Shown in pieces: positions 36,459-45,758 of a DNA stretch of 64,000 nucleotides. A program made the position numbers and the translations under genes. The first letter of the stretch is position 1; each line of letters starts with the position of its first letter. The notes below the pieces were generated by a model. The model was not told where the DNA came from, searched no databases, and saw nothing but the letters and a program-made list of their open reading frames with translations. The stretch is taken from positions 806,001-870,000 of the forward strand of contig NZ_CP083371.1 in assembly GCF_017488845.2 (NCBI RefSeq). Direction: 5' to 3'. Source of the DNA: Ensifer canadensis (lineage in GTDB: Bacteria > Pseudomonadota > Alphaproteobacteria > Rhizobiales > Rhizobiaceae).

Positions 36459-37361
36459 ATGCAAACCAAGCGCGACACCTACCAAGTCATCACCGACACC
36501 ATTCTCCAGGCCCTCGAAAACTGCGGACCCTGCGAGCGTCCCTGGGTCAGCCCGTCGCCGACCATGCCGGTCAACGCCATGTCGGGTCACGAATATCGCG
36601 GCACCAACGTCGTCATGCTGTGGGTCGCCGCCCAGGAGGCCGGCTACGCGCAAAATCAATGGGCGACTTTCAAGCAGTGGTCCGAAAGGGGCGCTAGCGT
36701 CCGCAAGGGCGAGAAGGGCACGCCGGTCATCTGGTTCAAAATGCTCGAGCGCGGGGGCAACGATGTCAGCGACGCCGGCGCCGATGACGACAATGACCGC
36801 CGCATTCCCTGCGCCCGCCTGAGCTGGGTGTTCAACGTCGCTCAGGTCAATGGCTACCAGCCCGAGAAAGCACAAACGCCCGAGGACAACCATGTGTCCC
36901 CGATCGACAAGGCCGATGCCCTCATCACCGCCAGTGGCGCGAAGATCCGCCATGAAGGCGCGCTTGCCTTCTACCGGCCCAGCACCGACGAAATCGTGCT
37001 GCCCCCGCAACACCTGTTCACCGGTACGTCCACCAGCAGCGCCACCGAGGCATACTACGGTGTCGCCCTGCACGAACTGACCCACTGGAGTGCACCGCGC
37101 CTCAAGCGCGATTTTGGCAAGCGCTTCGGCGATGATGCCTATGCCGCCGAAGAACTGGTTGCCGAACTGGGCGCGGCGTTCCTGTGCGCCCGCCTGGGCG
37201 TTTCGGCCGAGCCTCGCGCCGACCACGCCAAGTACCTTCACAACTGGATCAAGATCCTGAAGGGCGACCGCAAGGCATTCATCACCGCCGCCAGCAAGGC
37301 GTCCGAGGCCAGTGACTATCTGCTGACCCTTAACTCACCCGAAAGGCAGGAGGCGGCCTAG
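36459..37361 (+). CDS. ArdC-type antirestriction protein / zincin-like peptidase
   Basis: A 300-residue protein with the two ArdC domains. The N-terminal ssDNA-binding domain (~1-130) has YRGTNVVMLWVAAQEAGY and WATFKQWSERGASVRKGEKG. The C-terminal zincin-like metallopeptidase (~150-290) has HELTHWS with the HExxH pair and EELVAELGAAFLCA supplying the third ligand. ArdC proteins protect incoming plasmid or phage DNA from restriction during entry. The ATG at 36459 follows AAGGAG. Intact, GC-rich and well conserved, unlike its decayed neighbours, so probably a later or selected arrival carried by a mobile element. Confidence 0.85.
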   Translation: MQTKRDTYQVITDTILQALENCGPCERPWVSPSPTMPVNAMSGHEYRGTNVVMLWVAAQEAGYAQNQWATFKQWSERGASVRKGEKGTPVIWFKMLERGGNDVSDAGADDDNDRRIPCARLSWVFNVAQVNGYQPEKAQTPEDNHVSPIDKADALITASGAKIRHEGALAFYRPSTDEIVLPPQHLFTGTSTSSATEAYYGVALHELTHWSAPRLKRDFGKRFGDDAYAAEELVAELGAAFLCARLGVSAEPRADHAKYLHNWIKILKGDRKAFITAASKASEASDYLLTLNSPERQEAA

Positions 37362-37665
37362 CGGCCGCCTTCGCGCGAGGACACGGAGCGCGCATCAGGA
37401 TCAGTACTTGCCCACAACATGTCGATTTTGCATAGGTTCGCTCTGACAGGTACCGGCGCTTGCCCCCAAAAAAAGCGGCTTGCTCAAGCGACGCATCCAC
37501 ATCGATGGCTGGGCAAGTTGAATGGCATCGTTTGCGAGCAATACGTTCGCGGCAAGTTGCGTTTCAGTCGGCTACACCCCAGTCTTCGCCGCGACACCCT
37601 CGCTTAGGCCCTCGTGCGTCGTGCGAGCTACAGTCGCGTTGCCGGGCAGGAAGCGCGCAAAAGAA
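37362..37665. other. no gene seen
   Basis: About 300 bases between ardC and the sugar-operon terminator. No supported frame; probably the boundary of the accessory element. Confidence 0.4.
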
Positions 37666-37691
37666 GCCGGGATGATTTTCATCATCCCGGC
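37666..37691 (-). terminator. rho-independent terminator of the sugar transport operon
   Basis: Perfect 11-base stem GCCGGGATGAT with ATCATCCCGGC and loop GAAA on the minus strand, followed by TTCTTTT. It lies ~40 bases after the permease stop and is part of the block repeated at 28822 and 32458. Confidence 0.9.
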
Positions 37692-37729
37692 CAGTTGGCT
37701 CACTGGGAGAACAGGTCTTCTTTGGAGGA

Positions 37730-38755
37730 TCAGGCTTTCTTACGGTTTTTCTGGCGATAGACGTCGATGACGACAGCGGCGACGATGATCAGGCCCTTGA
37801 CGATTTCCTGATAGTAAGCGTCGACCCTGAGGAAAGTGAAGCCGGAGGTCATGACGCCGAGGATGATGGTGCCGATCACGGTGCCGGTGATGCGTCCGAC
37901 GCCACCGGTCAGCGATGTGCCGCCGATGACGGTCGCGGCGATCGCGTCGAGTTCGTACATCACTCCCATGCCGGCCTGCGCCGTCTGAGCGCGGGCTGCG
38001 GTGACGACGCCAGCAAGGCCTGCGAGCATGCCGGCAATGGCATAGACCTTGATCAGATGCGCCTCGACATTGATACCCGAGACGCGGGCTGCCTGAACAT
38101 TGGCGCCGATCGCGTAGGTGAACTTGCCGTAGCGGGTGTAGCGAAGGGCAATGTGGAAGATGATCGCAACGACCAGGAAGACGATGACGGGCCAGATGCC
38201 GGTGCCGATGAAATTGAACTGTTCGGTAAGGCCCGAAACCGGCTGACCCTTCGTGTACCACTTGGAGATGCCGCGTGCCGAAACCATCATGCCGAGCGTG
38301 GCGATGAAGGGCGGGATCTTCGTTCTGGCGATCAACTGACCGTTGATGACACCGGCAAGCAGGCCGACGCCGATGCCGAGCCCGATCGGCACGATGGCCG
38401 GCAGGTCTGTCAAGGATGGATAGAGCGCGCGCGGCCAGGTGGAGGCCTGCGCCACGCTTGCCGAGAACATCGCGGTCATGCCGACAACGGAGCCTGAGGA
38501 CAGATCAATGCCGCCGGTGATGATCACCTGGGTCACGCCGACGGCGATGATGCCGATAACTGCAACCTGCAGGATCATGATCGTCAGGCGCTGCGGGTTC
38601 ATGAGGAAGCTCTGTCCGACGAAGATCCAGCCAAGGATTTCGTAGACAAGCGCGATGCCGATCAGCACCAGGAAGATGCTGAATTCGGGCGGCATCCGAC
38701 GCTTCGCACCCGGAAGGGCCGAGCCGGTGCCTTGTGCTGCGACATTGGTTTCCAT
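37730..38755 (-). CDS. sugar ABC transporter permease (RbsC/IatP-like)
   Basis: A 341-residue BPD_transp_2 permease with eight to ten membrane segments. Family motifs are VGVTQVIITGGIDLSSGSVV near 90 and AIAATVIGGTSLTGGVGRIT near 260. GFTFLRVDAYYQEIVKGLII precedes the basic end YRQKNRKKA. It is the last gene of the binding protein-ATPase-permease operon. The ATG at 38755 follows GGAGG. The 3' end plus the terminator exists in at least four diverged partial copies between 28.8 and 35.6 kb, so this gene's end has been an insertion target. Confidence 0.9.
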   Translation of the reverse strand: METNVAAQGTGSALPGAKRRMPPEFSIFLVLIGIALVYEILGWIFVGQSFLMNPQRLTIMILQVAVIGIIAVGVTQVIITGGIDLSSGSVVGMTAMFSASVAQASTWPRALYPSLTDLPAIVPIGLGIGVGLLAGVINGQLIARTKIPPFIATLGMMVSARGISKWYTKGQPVSGLTEQFNFIGTGIWPVIVFLVVAIIFHIALRYTRYGKFTYAIGANVQAARVSGINVEAHLIKVYAIAGMLAGLAGVVTAARAQTAQAGMGVMYELDAIAATVIGGTSLTGGVGRITGTVIGTIILGVMTSGFTFLRVDAYYQEIVKGLIIVAAVVIDVYRQKNRKKA

Positions 38756-38790
38756 TGTTCGTTCCTCCCTGTGGTCCGTTCAGTTCGCGC

Positions 38791-40338
38791 TCAGCTGGCC
38801 GCGAGTTCCATGACCTTGATCTGGGTTGCTTCGGCTCGGTCGAGGATGCCTGTGACGCGACCTTCATGCATGACCATGATGCGATCGCTCATACCCAGCA
38901 CCTCCGGCATTTCCGAAGAAATCATGATGACGGCAACGCCGTTGCGGGCGAGTTCGGTGACGAGGCGGTGGATCTCTGCCTTGGCCCCGACATCGATGCC
39001 GCGCGTCGGCTCATCGAGGATCAGGATGCGCGGATTGGTGAGCAGCCAACGGCCGATCAGCACCTTCTGCTGATTGCCGCCGGACAAGTTCTCGATGCGC
39101 TCCTGCAGATTGGGCGTCTTGACCCGAAGCTTGCGGCTCATCTCCTCGCAAGCCGCGGTGATGTCCTTTTCCGAGACAAAGCCGGCCCTGACGAAACGGT
39201 CCTGCAATACGGCGATCTGCATGTTTTCGAGCACGTCGAGGATCAGCAGACAGCCAGTGTCCTTGCGGTCTTCCGTCAGAAACGCCATGCGGTTTCGGAT
39301 GGCGGTGTTGGGGCTATCGATCGAAACGGTCTTGCCGTCGATGGCGATGGTGCCGGAACTTGCCGGGGTGACGCCAAAGAGCGTCTCGGCGAGATTTGAG
39401 CGGCCGGAGCCGACCAGCCCGGCGATCCCCAGGATTTCGCCGGCACGCACGTCGAAAGAGACGTCGTGGAACACGCCGTCAAGCGTCAGATTGTTGACCG
39501 AAAGCATGACGTCGCCGATCGGAACCTCTTCCTTCGGGAACATCTGGGTGATTTCGCGACCGACCATCATGCGAATAATGTCATCGCGGGTGACGTCGCT
39601 TGAAGCATGCGTGCCGATGTATTTGCCGTCACGGAAGACCGAGAACTCGTCGGCAATCTCAAAGAGCTCGTTCATCTTGTGGGTGATGTAGACGATGCCG
39701 ATGCCCTGCGAACGCAGATCGCGGATGATCTCGAACAGGTGCGCGACCTCGCGCTCCGTCAAGGCCGATGTCGGCTCATCCATGATCAGAACGTCGGATT
39801 CGTAAGAGACCGCCTTGGCAATTTCGACCATCTGACGGTTGGCAACCGAGAGGTGGCGGACCTCGATTTCGGGGTCGAGCTTGATCTTTAGGCGATCGAA
39901 CAGCCGGGCGGTAATGCGGCGCATCTCGCCATGATCGACAAAGCCGAAGCGGTTTTTCGGTTCGCGCCGGATCCAGATGTTTTCGGCGACGGTCATGAAC
40001 GGCATCAGGTTCAGTTCCTGATGGATCATGGCGATGCCGTTTTCGAGCGCGTCGAGCGGCGACTTCAGCCTGATGTCGGCGCCCTTCAGCCGCACCTCAC
40101 CCTTGTCGGGCGTGTAGATCCCGGCCAGGATCTTCATCAACGTCGACTTGCCGGCGCCATTCTCGCCCATCAGCGCATGGACGGTGCCGCGCCTCAGACG
40201 GAAGGACACGTCGTCGAGCGCGACGACGCCCGGAAATTCCTTGCGAATGCCTTCAACGTTGAGAAGGTATTCAGCGTTGGGTACGGCGCCGCTGGCGCGC
40301 ACGGCGGCCATCGTTGTCGGACTGAGCGTCATTGTCAT
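38791..40338 (-). CDS. sugar ABC transporter ATPase, two ABC domains (RbsA/IatA-like)
   Basis: A 515-residue double ATPase. The first domain has [16 protein letters not shown] (Walker A), the signature near [15 protein letters not shown] and [12 protein letters not shown] (Walker B). The second has the degenerate Walker [32 protein letters not shown] and [15 protein letters not shown], as is normal for carbohydrate importers of this class. The two ATGs at 40338 and 40332 are both possible; GGGGAGG suits the second better. It energises uptake of the sugar bound by the product of the upstream gene. Confidence 0.9.
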   Translation of the reverse strand: MTMTLSPTTMAAVRASGAVPNAEYLLNVEGIRKEFPGVVALDDVSFRLRRGTVHALMGENGAGKSTLMKILAGIYTPDKGEVRLKGADIRLKSPLDALENGIAMIHQELNLMPFMTVAENIWIRREPKNRFGFVDHGEMRRITARLFDRLKIKLDPEIEVRHLSVANRQMVEIAKAVSYESDVLIMDEPTSALTEREVAHLFEIIRDLRSQGIGIVYITHKMNELFEIADEFSVFRDGKYIGTHASSDVTRDDIIRMMVGREITQMFPKEEVPIGDVMLSVNNLTLDGVFHDVSFDVRAGEILGIAGLVGSGRSNLAETLFGVTPASSGTIAIDGKTVSIDSPNTAIRNRMAFLTEDRKDTGCLLILDVLENMQIAVLQDRFVRAGFVSEKDITAACEEMSRKLRVKTPNLQERIENLSGGNQQKVLIGRWLLTNPRILILDEPTRGIDVGAKAEIHRLVTELARNGVAVIMISSEMPEVLGMSDRIMVMHEGRVTGILDRAEATQIKVMELAAS

Positions 40339-40495
40339 TGCCTCCCCGTCAATTCCGGCTTTCGCGGAAAAGTCCTCGCAGCTGGTGGGTCAACCAGCCA
40401 TTCTCCTCGCAGGCGCCAATCTACAGGATCAGCGCACCTGCCGCGGGACTGTTTTGGTTGGGAGCGCGAGATATCCCGCGCCCCCAATGCAAGCA

Positions 40496-41425
40496 TCAGT
40501 TCTTCGCCTGATAGCTGGCCATGTTTTCCTTCGTGACAAGTTCGAAGGGGATGTAGACCTTCTTCTCGACCGGCTCGCCCTTGGCGAGTTTGAGGGCTGC
40601 GTCGACAGAGCCCTTGCCCTGGCCGGCGGCGTTCTGGAACACTGTCACGTCGAGGTCACCCGCGGCCAGGGCTGCAAGCGCATCCTGTGTCGCGTCGATG
40701 CCGCCGATAACGACGCTGTCCATCGGACGGCCAGCAGCCTTCAGCGCCTGGATCGCGCCGATCGCCATTTCGTCGTTGTTGGAAATCACGGCGTCAAACT
40801 CGAGGCCGGCAGAAAGCCAGTTGGTGAGCAGATCCGAGCCTTGTGTGCGCGACCAGTTGGCGGTCTGCTCCTCGACGATCTCGATACCCTTGCACGCTTC
40901 GGTCGCGAGAACGTCATGGATGTCCTTGGTGCGCATGCGGGCAGCCTGGTTGGAAAGCTCCCCCATCATGACGACGGCCTTGCCCTTGCCGCCGAGCATC
41001 TTGCAGATTTCCTGGGTCTGCAGCGTGCCGGATTCCTGTTCGTTGGAAGCGACGAAGGCCTGCTTTTCCGGGAGGGTGTCGACGTTGACAGGTTCGCGGT
41101 TGACGTAGACGAGCGGAATGCCCGCGTCAGCGGCAATCTTCGACATCGCGGCCGTTGCGTCGGTATCAACCGGGTTGACGATGATGGCGGTGACGCCGGC
41201 TGCGATGAAGTTCTGGATCTGGCTCTGCTGCTTCGAAACGTCGTTCTGTGCGTCTTCGATCTGCAGGTCGACGCCGTCGAGCGTCTTGGCGTAGTCGGAC
41301 ATGCCGTTGCGCAGGACCGTCAGGAAGTTGTCGTCGAACTGCGCCATGGAAACGCCGATGGTTTCGGCATGCGCTGCCGTCGACATCATCACCGCCATGG
41401 CTGTACCCAGCAGGAATTTCTTCAT
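40496..41425 (-). CDS. sugar ABC transporter binding protein (inositol/rhizopine type)
   Basis: A 309-residue periplasmic binding protein of the Peripla_BP_4 (RbsB) class. The signal peptide MKKFLLGTAMAVMMSTAAHA is followed by ETIGVSMAQFDDNFLTVLRN. VNPVDTDATAAMSKIAADAG and LVYVNREPV are the ligand-loop patterns seen in IbpA-like inositol binders and in MocB. The ATG at 41425 has GGAGGAG. With an IolI-like isomerase upstream and MocD/E/F-like genes 7 kb away, myo- or scyllo-inositol or a rhizopine is the most likely ligand. That substrate is inference; D-ribose or other sugars remain possible. Confidence 0.85.
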   Translation of the reverse strand: MKKFLLGTAMAVMMSTAAHAETIGVSMAQFDDNFLTVLRNGMSDYAKTLDGVDLQIEDAQNDVSKQQSQIQNFIAAGVTAIIVNPVDTDATAAMSKIAADAGIPLVYVNREPVNVDTLPEKQAFVASNEQESGTLQTQEICKMLGGKGKAVVMMGELSNQAARMRTKDIHDVLATEACKGIEIVEEQTANWSRTQGSDLLTNWLSAGLEFDAVISNNDEMAIGAIQALKAAGRPMDSVVIGGIDATQDALAALAAGDLDVTVFQNAAGQGKGSVDAALKLAKGEPVEKKVYIPFELVTKENMASYQAKN

Positions 41426-41574
41426 TATCTTTCTCCTCCACATTTGGTGCCCGGCCACACCTTCTCCAGCCGGAAACGCTGACCGTGTCGGGTCGCGCCC
41501 ATCTCTGATCGGAAGCGGTACTCCCGCTGCGCTCCAATCAAAACGGAATAAAAGAACCAGTGATTTGCTATTAC

Positions 41575-41588
41575 GGAATATGTATTCC
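41575..41588. promoter_or_regulatory. candidate operator for the sugar operon
   Basis: Perfect palindrome GGAATATGTATTCC except for its centre, in the 237-base gap upstream of the binding-protein gene. It resembles GGAACGTTCATTCC in front of the isomerase gene (42518-42531), so one regulator could control both. Confidence 0.4.
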
Positions 41589-41662
41589 ATTTTATGCGGT
41601 CGCCGTCAAGGGTGTCTTTCGGCGCCTCGCTTCGTTTTCCAGTGCTCGGTCGGCTTTGCCGA

Positions 41663-42475
41663 TCAGATATTGGCTTCGAGGTAAGCCATGCTGGTTCTGA
41701 GGGCGGCGGCCGGATCGGCAACACCATGGACTTCATCGGCAAAGGGCTCGAACGAGAAGGGGCCGGAATAACCTGCAGCCTTCAGGCGGCGAATCTGCCC
41801 GACATTGTCGAGCGTGTCGTTTTCGTCGACCAGAACACGATGCGAGTCGCGCAGATCGGCGATCGCCACATCGCTGTCAGTGACCCCCGATATATGGACG
41901 AGGCCGGTCATCTCAGGATGGATTGTTTGCTCGCCGGCAAGATGGTGGTGGAAGGTGTCGTGCACGACGCGGAACGTAGCCTCGCCGCCGATTGCCCTTA
42001 TGCCGTCAACAGCCTCCGTCTTGGAGCGAAGCGAGCAGATCTCGAAGCCGAGTGGCTCGACAAGGCCGATGATACCGGCCGCATCGAGCATCGGCTTCAG
42101 CACCGTAAGGGCTTCCTTTAGGTTTGCCTGACGCTCACCATCGGCCTGGCCGCTGCCATCATTGACGGGAACAAGAACGAGCGCTTTTGCCCCGCAGTCC
42201 CTGGCATAGGAGATCAGGTGCGCGGCTTCGGCGGCGCGCGTGTTGTTCCATTCATTGAACCGCTGCAGGGCGTTGATCGAGATGATTGTCAGCCCATGTT
42301 CTGCTGCCAGTGCCGTAACGTGTTTTGCGGGTGTGCCATCTAGAATGGCATTGCCGGTCAGGTCGTTGCGGATCTCGACGGCCGTCATGCCGAGCGATCG
42401 TGCAAGCGCAAAGAAGGCGTCGAGCGGCAGGCCGGGGGTTGTCATGTGATTAAGCGCGAAGGGTAGGGTGGTCAT
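41663..42475 (-). CDS. TIM-barrel isomerase/epimerase, IolI-like
   Basis: A 270-residue xylose-isomerase-like TIM-barrel protein. ISINALQRFNEWNN parallels the LALNALVFFNN segment of IolI, LVEPLGFEICSLRS has a metal-ligand Glu, and VHDTFHHHLAG matches the DSFHFHAMG region with Asp and His ligands. SFEPFADEV near the end gives the last Glu. IolI isomerises 2-keto-myo-inositol; MocC of rhizopine catabolism belongs to the same superfamily. The ATG at 42475 follows GGAGGAG. It precedes the sugar transport operon on the same strand, 237 bases away. Confidence 0.75.
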   Translation of the reverse strand: MTTLPFALNHMTTPGLPLDAFFALARSLGMTAVEIRNDLTGNAILDGTPAKHVTALAAEHGLTIISINALQRFNEWNNTRAAEAAHLISYARDCGAKALVLVPVNDGSGQADGERQANLKEALTVLKPMLDAAGIIGLVEPLGFEICSLRSKTEAVDGIRAIGGEATFRVVHDTFHHHLAGEQTIHPEMTGLVHISGVTDSDVAIADLRDSHRVLVDENDTLDNVGQIRRLKAAGYSGPFSFEPFADEVHGVADPAAALRTSMAYLEANI

Positions 42476-42505
42476 GGGAATGTCTCCTCCAGGTGTGGTT
42501 CGTTG

Positions 42506-42543
42506 GTAGCTATAAATGGAACGTTCATTCCATTTATAGCTAC
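42506..42543. promoter_or_regulatory. perfect 15-bp inverted repeat, candidate operator
   Basis: GTAGCTATAAATGGA (42506-42520) is complementary to 42529-42543 around eight bases, with GGAACGTTCATTCC at its core, 31 bases upstream of the isomerase start. The TATAAAT part could also be a -10 region. Probably bound by a dimeric LacI/GalR- or GntR-type repressor; which one is not shown. Confidence 0.55.
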
Positions 42544-42825
42544 CCGTGCAAATCACCAATGACTAGGAGGTAGTTGACGCGTGTCCGGTCAAAGCACTTG
42601 CATTGTTGCAAGATTGTCTTTTCCAGATGATGGAATCCAATCAGATTCCAGGTGACCTCAGTGCAGATCTACCGTCCGCGTGCGACTGCCCTTGAACTCT
42701 TGCCCGGTTGACCTGGATCGAGAAAGCTGTCTTCAACCGCCCGACGTATGGCAAGTTCGGTTTGCATTTGCCTTTGCAAGGTGATTTCTGGCGGAGCGCG
42801 CCGTGATGGCTGGCAGAGTGAGAAT

Positions 42826-43875
42826 ATGGACGTGCTCGACAATCCCGCACCAACCGTGACGCAAGTCCGACCCTGGCACCCGAAATGGGGGGCAAGGCTC
42901 GGGGCGACATATTTCGTGCACAAGGCGTTTCCCTGGTTGGGCCATTATTTCGGCGATACAACGCTTCGTTCGACACTTGCCCCCCGACTCGATGGTATCG
43001 TTTCCTGGGGCGGCCGGCTGCCGGCACAGACAGCGATGCGAATTGCGCGATTGCGCAAGCTTCCGCATTGGCATCTCGAGGATGGTTTCCTGCGCTCCGT
43101 CGGTCTCGGCAAGGATGGAAGTATTCCGATCTCGATTGTCGTCGATGATAAAGCGCTGCCGGTCGATGCCGGTCGCGCCTCCCGATTGGAGTTGCTGATC
43201 CGCGATGCGGCTGGCGGCTTAGCGCATGATGTTGGTGCCCCGATCCGCGAGGCCCTGGTGGCGCACAAGCTGTCGAAATACAACAACCTCCCTCACAGCG
43301 AGCCTCGTCTCGCTCCGTCGACACGGCGCAGGATATTGCTGGTTGATCAGGTGTTTGGCGATGTTTCCGTAGAAAAGGCGTTAGGCGCGCCTTCCTCCTT
43401 TGACCGCATGTTGGATGATGCGCTTGCAAGCGGTGCGCAGATTGTCGTTCGCACGCATCCAGACGTCATTGCCGGTCATCGCAAGGGTTATATGACCGAA
43501 CGGGCATCGAAGTTGCCAGGCGTAACGCTGATGGCCGACAAGGTGTCTGCTGCGGCCATTCTCGCCGTCGTCGATGAAGTCTGGACCGTCTCCAGCCAAA
43601 TGGGCTTCGACGCAATTTTGCGTGGCCTTCCTGTTCGTTGTTATGCGAGCCCATTTTATGCGGGTTGGGGACTGACAGAAGACCACGTGGAAGACCGTGC
43701 CCAATTGGCCCATGCGAGACGGGCAATTGCACGCCCCACCCTCGATCAGCTTACTTTCGCAGCATTCGGCCTCTACCCCGTCTATCGTCACCCAAAGACA
43801 TGGGCGATGTTGGAGCCGCTCCAGGCAATCGATTATCTGGTCGAAGAAATCGCCACAACTGGACGGCATGCCTGA
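42826..43875 (+). CDS. KpsC/LipA-like capsule polysaccharide protein
   Basis: A 349-residue protein of the Capsule_synth family (PF05159). HLEDGFLRSVGLG, a KLSKYN segment, ILLVDQVFGDVSVEKAL, VVRTHPDVIAGHRKGY and VSSQMGFDAILRGLPVRCY are the conserved blocks of KpsC/KpsS and RkpJ-type beta-Kdo transferases. KpsC proper has two such domains; this has one, like KpsS or single-domain homologues. It would add Kdo to a lipid anchor of a capsule-like polysaccharide. The ATG at 42826 has weak support. It is a lone gene between the isomerase operator and a tRNA fragment. Confidence 0.8.
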   Translation: MDVLDNPAPTVTQVRPWHPKWGARLGATYFVHKAFPWLGHYFGDTTLRSTLAPRLDGIVSWGGRLPAQTAMRIARLRKLPHWHLEDGFLRSVGLGKDGSIPISIVVDDKALPVDAGRASRLELLIRDAAGGLAHDVGAPIREALVAHKLSKYNNLPHSEPRLAPSTRRRILLVDQVFGDVSVEKALGAPSSFDRMLDDALASGAQIVVRTHPDVIAGHRKGYMTERASKLPGVTLMADKVSAAAILAVVDEVWTVSSQMGFDAILRGLPVRCYASPFYAGWGLTEDHVEDRAQLAHARRAIARPTLDQLTFAAFGLYPVYRHPKTWAMLEPLQAIDYLVEEIATTGRHA

Positions 43876-43892
43876 TTTTTTGATGGCCCCGA

Positions 43893-43934
43893 TTTCTTAA
43901 TCAGCTCACGGTTCGAGCCCGTGATTACGCACCA
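43893..43934 (+). pseudogene. 3' fragment of a tRNA-Lys(CTT) gene, probable attachment-site remnant
   Basis: TTCTTAATCAGC matches the anticodon loop (CTT) and 3' anticodon strand. CACGG-TTCGAGC-CCGTG is a perfect T arm, and ATTACGC-ACCA is an acceptor 3' strand with CCA. The 5' half and the variable loop are missing, since the KpsC-like gene ends only 18 bases upstream. Integrated elements usually leave such 3' tRNA fragments at one end. A full tRNA-Lys beginning GCGTAAT would be expected elsewhere in the genome. Confidence 0.65.
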
Positions 43935-44322
43935 TTCCAATTTTTCTCAACGAGTCCGCCACGTGCGCGGAAATGAAGACGTTGGAAGAACCTGCCAGGA
44001 CGAACTGGCCCATTGCTCGATTTTCGTCCACAAGCCTCTTCAATGCCAAGGCCAATTTCGTTGATCGCTGGGCTTCGTCGATAATGAGCGGGCCAACTTT
44101 CGTCTCAGCCAGCAGAGCGTCCAGCTGTCCTTTTGGATCAACCTCGTTAGCAACAAGCGCACCTTCGTCATCTAGTGTAGTGAATTTTCCGACGCTCAAT
44201 AGATCGCGTACAAGCGTCGTCTTCCCGACCTGCCGTTGCCCGATAGTGTTAACCACTCGCGCTGATGTATGAGCAGCCTTCAGTTGGGAGTGTAGATGAC
44301 GCGGTAAGAGACTGTCGTCCAT
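43906..44322 (-). pseudogene. AAA ATPase (AAA_14), truncated at the tRNA fragment
   Basis: A 138-residue frame with Walker A GQRQVGKTTLVRDLL, Walker B PLIIDEAQRSTKLALALKRL and sensor-like FVLAGSSNVF, the N-terminal third of ~400-residue AAA_14/DUF4143 ATPases. The last residues (MVRNHGLEP) are only the antisense reading of the tRNA fragment. The protein is therefore cut off and should be inactive. Confidence 0.7.
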
Positions 44323-44350
44323 GTCACTTCATTTCTCGGCAAAAAGCGAT

Positions 44351-44415
44351 GCGGGGAAAGTTGCAATAGACCTGCGGGGAAAGTGTCAATAGCGTCGTGG
44401 TGAAAGTGTAAATAG
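44351..44415. repeat. three 23-base direct repeats, IS21-like element end
   Basis: Copies of GxGGxGAAAGTxxxAATAG start at 44351, 44374 and 44397, exactly 23 bases apart. Repeated GGGGAAAGTGTCAATAG-type sequences are characteristic of the ends of IS21-family elements, where the transposase binds. No istA or istB gene is seen nearby, so this is probably a solo or deleted end. Confidence 0.5.
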
Positions 44416-44646
44416 GTCTTAGGTCACGGCAAGTGGTGCTGTTTCCCGACCGTCATTTCCGCCGTGCACGCCTGGTCTACGAGCGTTTTCGCTGCCCTTG
44501 ACGACACGGGTATCGTGCGGTTCGGCCCATCAGGATTGTATTCGCACAGGGAAAGCACCGCTTGCCGCTCTGGTTCTCCTTGCGGCGGCGGTCGAAGCGG
44601 CCCACCTTCGTGTACTCCGGTTTGATGTCGCCACCGACATACTTCG

Positions 44647-44707
44647 TCAGATGTTCTCCGGAGTGAAAAGATCGAAAGGCAGGAAGGTCTGTCCCCGGTG
44701 CGCCCGA
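44647..44707 (-). pseudogene. displaced 3' fragment of the 47439 lacI-type gene
   Basis: The first ~45 bases match 47439-47483 with one or two changes, including the stop codon and TCAGATGTTCTCCGGAGT; similarity then fades over ~15 bases. Same orientation as the intact gene and 2.8 kb downstream of it. It now lies at the start of an unrelated 84-codon frame. Confidence 0.75.
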
Positions 44708-44731
44708 GGCGACGCCGGCTATGGTTAACAC

Positions 44732-45758
44732 CTAGGCGGATGCGAGCTTATGTTTGCAGAGGCTGCCAACGGCTGAACCGCAGCCCCCGGGTACCAGAGG
44801 ACTGCGGTTAGAGCCGCCTCGATCTCTGCAGGGACAGCGGCGACTGCCAACGAATAGACCGGTTGCGGGTTAATTCAGTGTTGCCTCAGGGTAGGATTTT
44901 TATCCATAAAACAGTGGGCTAGGTTTCTCTCAGAGGCAGCACTTCGTGATACGGCCAATCTTCAACCATCAAGAACATCGCTATGACCTACCGCCAGATC
45001 CGGCTTACGTTAGGTGTTCGCAGCAGTAGATCGACATCGCTTTCGATTTCAGCGCAGATGGTGTCCAAACCGTCGAGATCGATAGGAGGATGAGGGAGCG
45101 CAGCGGTCAATTCATCTCGAGCCATGGCGACGAGTGCGTATTCTTCACATAACGCACGAAATGCCCGCTCTGTTGGGCGTCAATCAACGCTCGCAACGCT
45201 GGAAGCCTCAGTTTCAGAGCTTTTCCGCTGGCTCGAATCCGGGGTGCGAAAGACCGAGAATATCACCTATCGCGTGACGATCACGAGCAGTCTAGCGGGT
45301 CGACGACGGCGGCGATCAAGGATCTGCAATCGCTGTTAGTCAGCAGTCCGGCGACCCTGAAGTTAATGAGGGAGATATTGGAGCGGATTGAGGGCGGTCA
45401 ACTGCGTCGATAAAAGAACGGCCCGCTGTTGAGGGGGCCGGGAGTGTGGGACAACGGCTGCGGGGGACTGCCGCTGTCCATGGGGTGCGAACAAAACGCG
45501 CGTGCCGGAAAATCGTTCCAACCATGGCTGAGAGCTGCCATAATGCCGACGACGCCTTATCGGCTCGTTGCTAGATTTAAACCCAAACGCGGATTACGCT
45601 CGCCAATCCTCAGATTTAGCTGTATATTTAGTCATTGCTGATATTGCTGGCGGCCTTCTCCCCACAGAGCGACGAAAAGAGGGCCGCTTTTTCCAGTTGT
45701 CCCGCCGGATAAGGGCAGCTTTTCTCACAAATAACCAGCCATTTGCTTAGGTCCCGCA
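44732..45758. other. decayed accessory DNA
   Basis: About 1 kb without a convincing gene. A 45-codon minus-strand frame (44988-45125, MARDELTAALPHPPIDLDGL...) and a plus-strand piece ending 45412 (TLKLMREILERIEGGQLRR) look coding-like but lack ribosome binding sites. They may be phage or plasmid remnants. Confidence 0.35.

Noticed and set aside
40148..41482. 444-codon plus-strand frame over the sugar binding protein
   Set aside because: Antisense shadow; the minus strand has signal peptide and family motifs.
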